Positions 6,539 through 8,782 of a stretch of 8,782 nucleotides of DNA are shown here, piece by piece. Each line of letters begins with the position of its first letter. The stretch's first letter is position 1. The position numbers and the translations under genes are program-made. Location of the stretch: assembly GCA_020253895.1 (NCBI GenBank), contig JADDKG010000211.1:1-8782 (forward strand), written 5' to 3'. The DNA comes from Rubrobacter sp. Its GTDB lineage: Bacteria; Actinomycetota; Rubrobacteria; Rubrobacterales; Rubrobacteraceae. Below the pieces are notes generated by a model. The model made no database searches and was not told where the DNA came from. It worked only from the letters and a program-made list of their open reading frames with translations.

Positions 6539-6735
6539 CCTGACTCGCTCTCCCTTCTCGCCACCGACTTCCCTCCCATCCCCCACTCTTGCCTGGACAC
6601 CTCATAGATGACCATGCGGATCTCCTCCGGTGGGTAGCCCAGCTCTCCGGCGGCGGCTTCGGAGAGGCGCTGGATCAGGGCCTCTTTCTGCTCTGGTGTG
6701 CGCCCCTCCATCATGGTCAGCTTTATGACCAGCAT
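6535..6735 (-). CDS. dmpI: 4-oxalocrotonate tautomerase-like protein lacking the catalytic Pro1
   Basis: This 66-residue member of the tautomerase superfamily would be expected to convert 2-hydroxymuconate to 2-oxohex-3-enedioate in the oxalocrotonate branch. Alignment by eye to 4-OT is straightforward through MEGRTPEQKEALI and the later EVSRQEWGMGG. Counting without the initiator Met, Arg11 (EGR) and Arg39 (EEIR) are kept and the Phe50 position is Trp. Residue 1 is Leu instead of the Pro that acts as general base. The ATG at 6735 is chosen because AGGAAGG (6741-6747) sits five bases upstream. The frame remains open upstream to an alternative start at 6774, but the extra residues do not resemble the family. 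The first 134 bases overlap the reading frame of the preceding decarboxylase. If Leu1 is real, standard tautomerase activity is doubtful. Confidence 0.8.
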   Translation of the reverse strand: MLVIKLTMMEGRTPEQKEALIQRLSEAAAGELGYPPEEIRMVIYEVSRQEWGMGGKSVARRESESG

Positions 6736-7525
6736 GCTGCCCTTCCTCTCCAAAGTGTGCCCTGACTGCCCCAAGCCCGCCGAACTCGGCCACGAAGGTA
6801 CCTCCCTCCCCGACCGGATGCGCCCGCGTCAGCCCCCCGGTCAGCACTATGCTCCCCTCTTCGAGAGCCCTTCCCCACTCTCCCAGGCGGTTCGCCAGCC
6901 AGACGACCGCGGAGAGGGGATCTCCCATGGCATTGGCCCCGACCCCGCTGTCGAGCACGTGGCCGTCCTTCCACAGCAGCGCGCCCACGAGGCGCAGGTC
7001 TGGGGCCGAGGAGAGATCGACGGGAGCCCCGAGCACGAGTCGGGCGGCGGAGCTGTTGTCCGCGGTGTTGTCCTCCAGGCGGAAGCGGTAGTCCCGGAAG
7101 CGGGAGTCCACCACCTCCAGGGCGGCGAAGGCCAGCCGGACCGCCAGGTGGATCTCTGCGCGGGTCAGGCCGGGACCGGCGAGGTCTCTCTCGACCAGCA
7201 GAGCAACCTCCGGCTCGACGCGGGGGTGTATGAGCTCCGAGAGCGGGATCGGGCCGGAGTCCGCATCCACCGGCATGGAGCGGGTGAGCCGCCCGTAGTT
7301 CGGGCCGGGGATGCCCATCTGACGGCGCATCGCCTCGCTGGTGAACCCGAGCTTGTAGCCGACGCAGGGCTCGCCCCTCTCCTCCAGAGCGGCCTCCTGG
7401 ATCCGGTAGGCGTCCCGGAGGGTGAGGTCCGGGTGCTCGTCGGTGAGGGGATCTATCGGGGTGCGGGCGCGCTCGGCCGCAAGCAGGCGCCGCGCAAGGC
7501 CCTCGACCTTCGTAGTCTCCGACAA
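6602..7525 (-). CDS. dmpH: 4-oxalocrotonate decarboxylase/hydratase family protein (DmpH-like) with run-on C-terminus
   Basis: Likely decarboxylates 4-oxalocrotonate (2-oxohex-3-enedioate) to 2-oxopent-4-enoate. The first 258 residues are a complete family member: Lys58 in GYKLGFTSEAM, Glu104 and Glu106 in HPRVEPEVAL, Glu137 in LEVVDSRFRDYRF, then DNTADNSS and LTGGLTRAHPV. The LTGG and GDPLSAVVWLAN blocks look closer to DmpH than to DmpE. The family normally ends near residue 258 (AHF). Here the next codon is GGA (6751-6749) and the frame continues about 49 residues of Arg/Gly/His-rich sequence. This is the tautomerase gene read in another frame, ending at a TGA at 6604-6602. Changing that GGA to TGA would restore a normal end. 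The TTG start at 7525 lies 3 bases after the hydrolase stop, with GGGAG (7535-7539) nine bases upstream. The decarboxylase rather than hydratase assignment is moderate. Confidence 0.8.
   Translation of the reverse strand: MSETTKVEGLARRLLAAERARTPIDPLTDEHPDLTLRDAYRIQEAALEERGEPCVGYKLGFTSEAMRRQMGIPGPNYGRLTRSMPVDADSGPIPLSELIHPRVEPEVALLVERDLAGPGLTRAEIHLAVRLAFAALEVVDSRFRDYRFRLEDNTADNSSAARLVLGAPVDLSSAPDLRLVGALLWKDGHVLDSGVGANAMGDPLSAVVWLANRLGEWGRALEEGSIVLTGGLTRAHPVGEGGTFVAEFGGLGAVRAHFGEEGQHAGHKADHDGGAHTRAERGPDPAPLRSRRRRAGLPTGGDPHGHL
6741..6747 (-). promoter_or_regulatory. Ribosome binding site of the tautomerase gene
   Basis: AGGAAGG on the minus strand, five bases before the ATG at 6735. It decides the start and shows that the protein begins Met-Leu. 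It lies inside the extended reading frame of the upstream decarboxylase. Confidence 0.65.
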
Positions 7526-7528
7526 CTC

Positions 7529-8386
7529 CTACAGCTCCCTCCCGAAGAAGTCCGCCAGCAGGCGGTTGAAGGCGTCTCTGTACTCGATCATGGTCCAGTG
7601 GCTGCATTGGCCGAATATATGCAGCTGGACGCGGGGCAGGCGCTCCAGCAGGTATAGGCTCGTCTGCAGCGGGACTATGTGGTCGTCGCGGCCGTGGATC
7701 AGGAGGACCGGCTTCTCCATCCTCCCATATGCCTCCTCCGGGAGCACCAGAGCGTCCAGATGCCGCTGGCGGGGCGGTGGGAACATGGCCTCGTAGCTGC
7801 GCCGGACCTCTGGCTGCATCGCAGCCTCCAGGCGCATCCGTGCGATCTTGTCCAGGTCTTCGCCTACCGCCGCTTTGGGATCGTAAGCAAACCAGTTTAT
7901 TAGTTCCTTCATGTGTTCAGCAGTGGGCTTCTCGTAGAAGCCCCAGATGCTGTCCAGGCGGTGCGTGATCTCGTGCGGGGGTCCCACCGGCCCCATGAGT
8001 ACAGCACGCTCGAAGCGCTCCGGATGGCGGTGCATCAGGTGCAGGGACACGGCGCCGCCCATCGAGTTGCCGACCAGGTGCGCACGCTCGACGCCTAGTT
8101 TGTCCAGTAGACCGATGCTCTGGCCCACCCAGACGTCCATCCAGGCGTCCATCTTCCCAGGAGGGTCCTCCGGGTGCTCGCTGCGGCCGAAGCCGACCAG
8201 GTCAGGGGCCAGGCAGTCGTAGCGCTCCCCAAGCTCCGGCAGCGCGAACTGCCAGTTGGACCACGCCGTCACGCCGGGTCCGGAGCCGTGCAGGAAGAGT
8301 ATCGTCTCGGGGTTTCCCTCACCCGAGCGGTAGAGATAAGTACCGTAAGTGCCGGTCTCGACCCTCGACTCCGTGCTCTGCTGCAA
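7529..8386 (-). CDS. dmpD: 2-hydroxymuconate semialdehyde hydrolase (DmpD/XylF-like alpha/beta hydrolase)
   Basis: This C-C bond hydrolase cleaves the ring-fission product (2-hydroxymuconate semialdehyde or its 6-alkyl analogue) into 2-hydroxypenta-2,4-dienoate plus a short acid. Starting at the TTG at 8386 gives 285 residues, matching the ~283 of DmpD. AGGAGG (8392-8397) lies five bases upstream. An in-frame ATG at 8482 would add 32 non-family residues and run into the upstream gene. Visible are the oxyanion-hole motif HGSGPG (33-38), nucleophile Ser108 in GNSMGG, Asp235 in HGRDDHIVP and His263 in GQCSHW. Long blocks such as GSGPGVTAWSNW, MFPPPRQRH and QLHIFGQCSHWT closely resemble DmpD. It is followed 3 bases later by the decarboxylase-like gene, indicating one transcript. 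Assignment is strong; preference for aldehyde versus ketone ring-fission products cannot be read from sequence. Confidence 0.9.
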   Translation of the reverse strand: MQQSTESRVETGTYGTYLYRSGEGNPETILFLHGSGPGVTAWSNWQFALPELGERYDCLAPDLVGFGRSEHPEDPPGKMDAWMDVWVGQSIGLLDKLGVERAHLVGNSMGGAVSLHLMHRHPERFERAVLMGPVGPPHEITHRLDSIWGFYEKPTAEHMKELINWFAYDPKAAVGEDLDKIARMRLEAAMQPEVRRSYEAMFPPPRQRHLDALVLPEEAYGRMEKPVLLIHGRDDHIVPLQTSLYLLERLPRVQLHIFGQCSHWTMIEYRDAFNRLLADFFGREL

Positions 8387-8391
8387 AGGTT

Positions 8392-8397
8392 CCTCCT
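8392..8397 (-). promoter_or_regulatory. Ribosome binding site setting the TTG start of the hydrolase
   Basis: AGGAGG on the minus strand lies five bases before the TTG at 8386, inside the 53-bp gap after the flavin reductase stop. It is the strongest such site nearby and supports the TTG start over the ATG at 8482, which would overlap the reductase gene. Confidence 0.75.
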
Positions 8398-8439
8398 CAC
8401 GTCGCTTTGGATTTTCTCGCGGATGGTTGACGGGGACCG

Positions 8440-8782
8440 CTACCAGATGTAACTGTGATCCCAGAGCTGCACTTCCAGGCACCGGTAAGTTCCCGTGTAG
8501 AAGAGCAGCGGGTCCCCATTCGTGTAGTCCAGGTACTCGACCTGCCCGATGTACAGCGTATGGTCCCCGGCGGGATGGATGTCTACCACCCTGCAGACCA
8601 GGTGCGCTAGGGCACCCTCCAGCAGCGGCATCCCGTTCCGCCAGACGAAGGGAACCTCAAGACCTTCTTTAGGCCTTCCGGCGAAGTGTTGGGAGAGATC
8701 CTCCTGCTCATCGCTCAGGACACTTACCCCGTAGCGCCTGCTCTTGGGGAGCACCCTGTTCATCTTGGCCCGGTTGTCCACC
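8440..8782 (-). CDS. Flavin reductase-like (FMN-binding split barrel) protein, N-terminus beyond window
   Basis: This is the C-terminal ~113 residues of a protein whose 5' end lies past the right edge; the frame is open to the last base. The pattern fits the flavin reductase domain of two-component monooxygenases (HpaC/PheA2 type): YGVSVLSDEQEDLSQHFAGR, then LLEGALAHLVCRV, and DHTLYIGQVEYLD followed by PLLFYTGTYR. Such proteins reduce FMN or FAD with NAD(P)H and pass it to a separate oxygenase that hydroxylates an aromatic ring. Whole members are about 160-190 residues, so roughly a third is missing. Its position just upstream of the meta-cleavage hydrolase on the same strand, 53 bp away, suggests it feeds reduced flavin to a phenol or aromatic hydroxylase encoded further right. 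That partner is not visible. Confidence 0.75.
   Translation of the reverse strand, partial: VDNRAKMNRVLPKSRRYGVSVLSDEQEDLSQHFAGRPKEGLEVPFVWRNGMPLLEGALAHLVCRVVDIHPAGDHTLYIGQVEYLDYTNGDPLLFYTGTYRCLEVQLWDHSYIW

Noticed and set aside
6539..6586. Earlier start for the middle hydratase paralogue
   Set aside because: The ATGA overlap at 6538 is a better start; the extra residues (MGDGREVGGEKGERVR) are not family-like.
5153..6607. 484-codon open frame on the plus strand across the dehydrogenase and hydratase genes
   Set aside because: Low-complexity composition and antisense to two well supported genes; no motif or ribosome site of note.
6723..6751. Decarboxylase shifted one base to end at a TAA at 6723
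   Set aside because: This needs an indel and leaves about nine non-family residues. A single substitution restoring TGA right after Phe258 is simpler, though an indel cannot be excluded.
8387..8482. N-terminal extension of the hydrolase from an ATG at 8482
   Set aside because: It would overlap the flavin reductase gene and add 32 residues absent from DmpD. A strong ribosome site points to the TTG at 8386.

Overview
This GC-rich window comes from a bacterial chromosome that is probably actinobacterial. Free use of ATA (Ile) and AGG (Arg) codons alongside very high GC, plus several TTG/GTG starts, is reminiscent of Rubrobacter-type Actinomycetota. That placement is inference from codon style and gene content; no rRNA or marker gene is present.

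Region 1 (1-2053, + strand) is a two-gene unit. It holds an acyl-CoA dehydrogenase of the glutaryl-CoA dehydrogenase/ACX4-like clade, whose 5' end may lie outside the window, and 16 bp later a small metal-dependent amidohydrolase (Amidohydro_2 family). Region 2 (2079-3302, - strand) converges on it with a 25-bp gap. It encodes an exported, probably lipid-anchored metallo-beta-lactamase-fold hydrolase with an imperfect twin-arginine motif. Region 3 (3303-3572) is the only sizeable intergenic stretch. It lies between the end of the long minus-strand operon and the MBL gene. It carries two strong dyads in tandem (3422-3447 and 3457-3473), a short direct repeat and a candidate promoter for the MBL gene.

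Region 4 (3573-8782, - strand) is a tightly packed aromatic meta-cleavage (catechol lower pathway) operon. In transcription order it holds: a flavin reductase fragment running off the right edge; 2-hydroxymuconate semialdehyde hydrolase (DmpD/XylF type); a 4-oxalocrotonate decarboxylase/hydratase family member; 4-oxalocrotonate tautomerase; a second, divergent decarboxylase/hydratase paralogue; 2-hydroxymuconate semialdehyde dehydrogenase (DmpC/XylG type); and 2-oxopent-4-enoate hydratase (DmpE/XylJ type). Genes from the hydrolase onward overlap or are only a few bases apart. Both classical branches from the ring-cleavage product are present: the hydrolytic branch, and the dehydrogenase-tautomerase-decarboxylase branch. 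They converge on 2-oxopent-4-enoate, which the last hydratase would convert to 4-hydroxy-2-oxovalerate. The extradiol dioxygenase, the aldolase and the acylating acetaldehyde dehydrogenase are not in the window.

The most unusual points cluster in the operon's middle. The tautomerase has Leu where the family's catalytic N-terminal Pro should be, while its Arg11 and Arg39 equivalents are kept. The upstream decarboxylase gene lacks a stop codon at its expected end and runs about 49 codons through the tautomerase gene in another frame; a single T-to-G change would explain this. The middle hydratase paralogue has Asp in place of one of three metal-ligand Glu residues. I see no tRNA, rRNA, CRISPR array, insertion sequence or phage gene.
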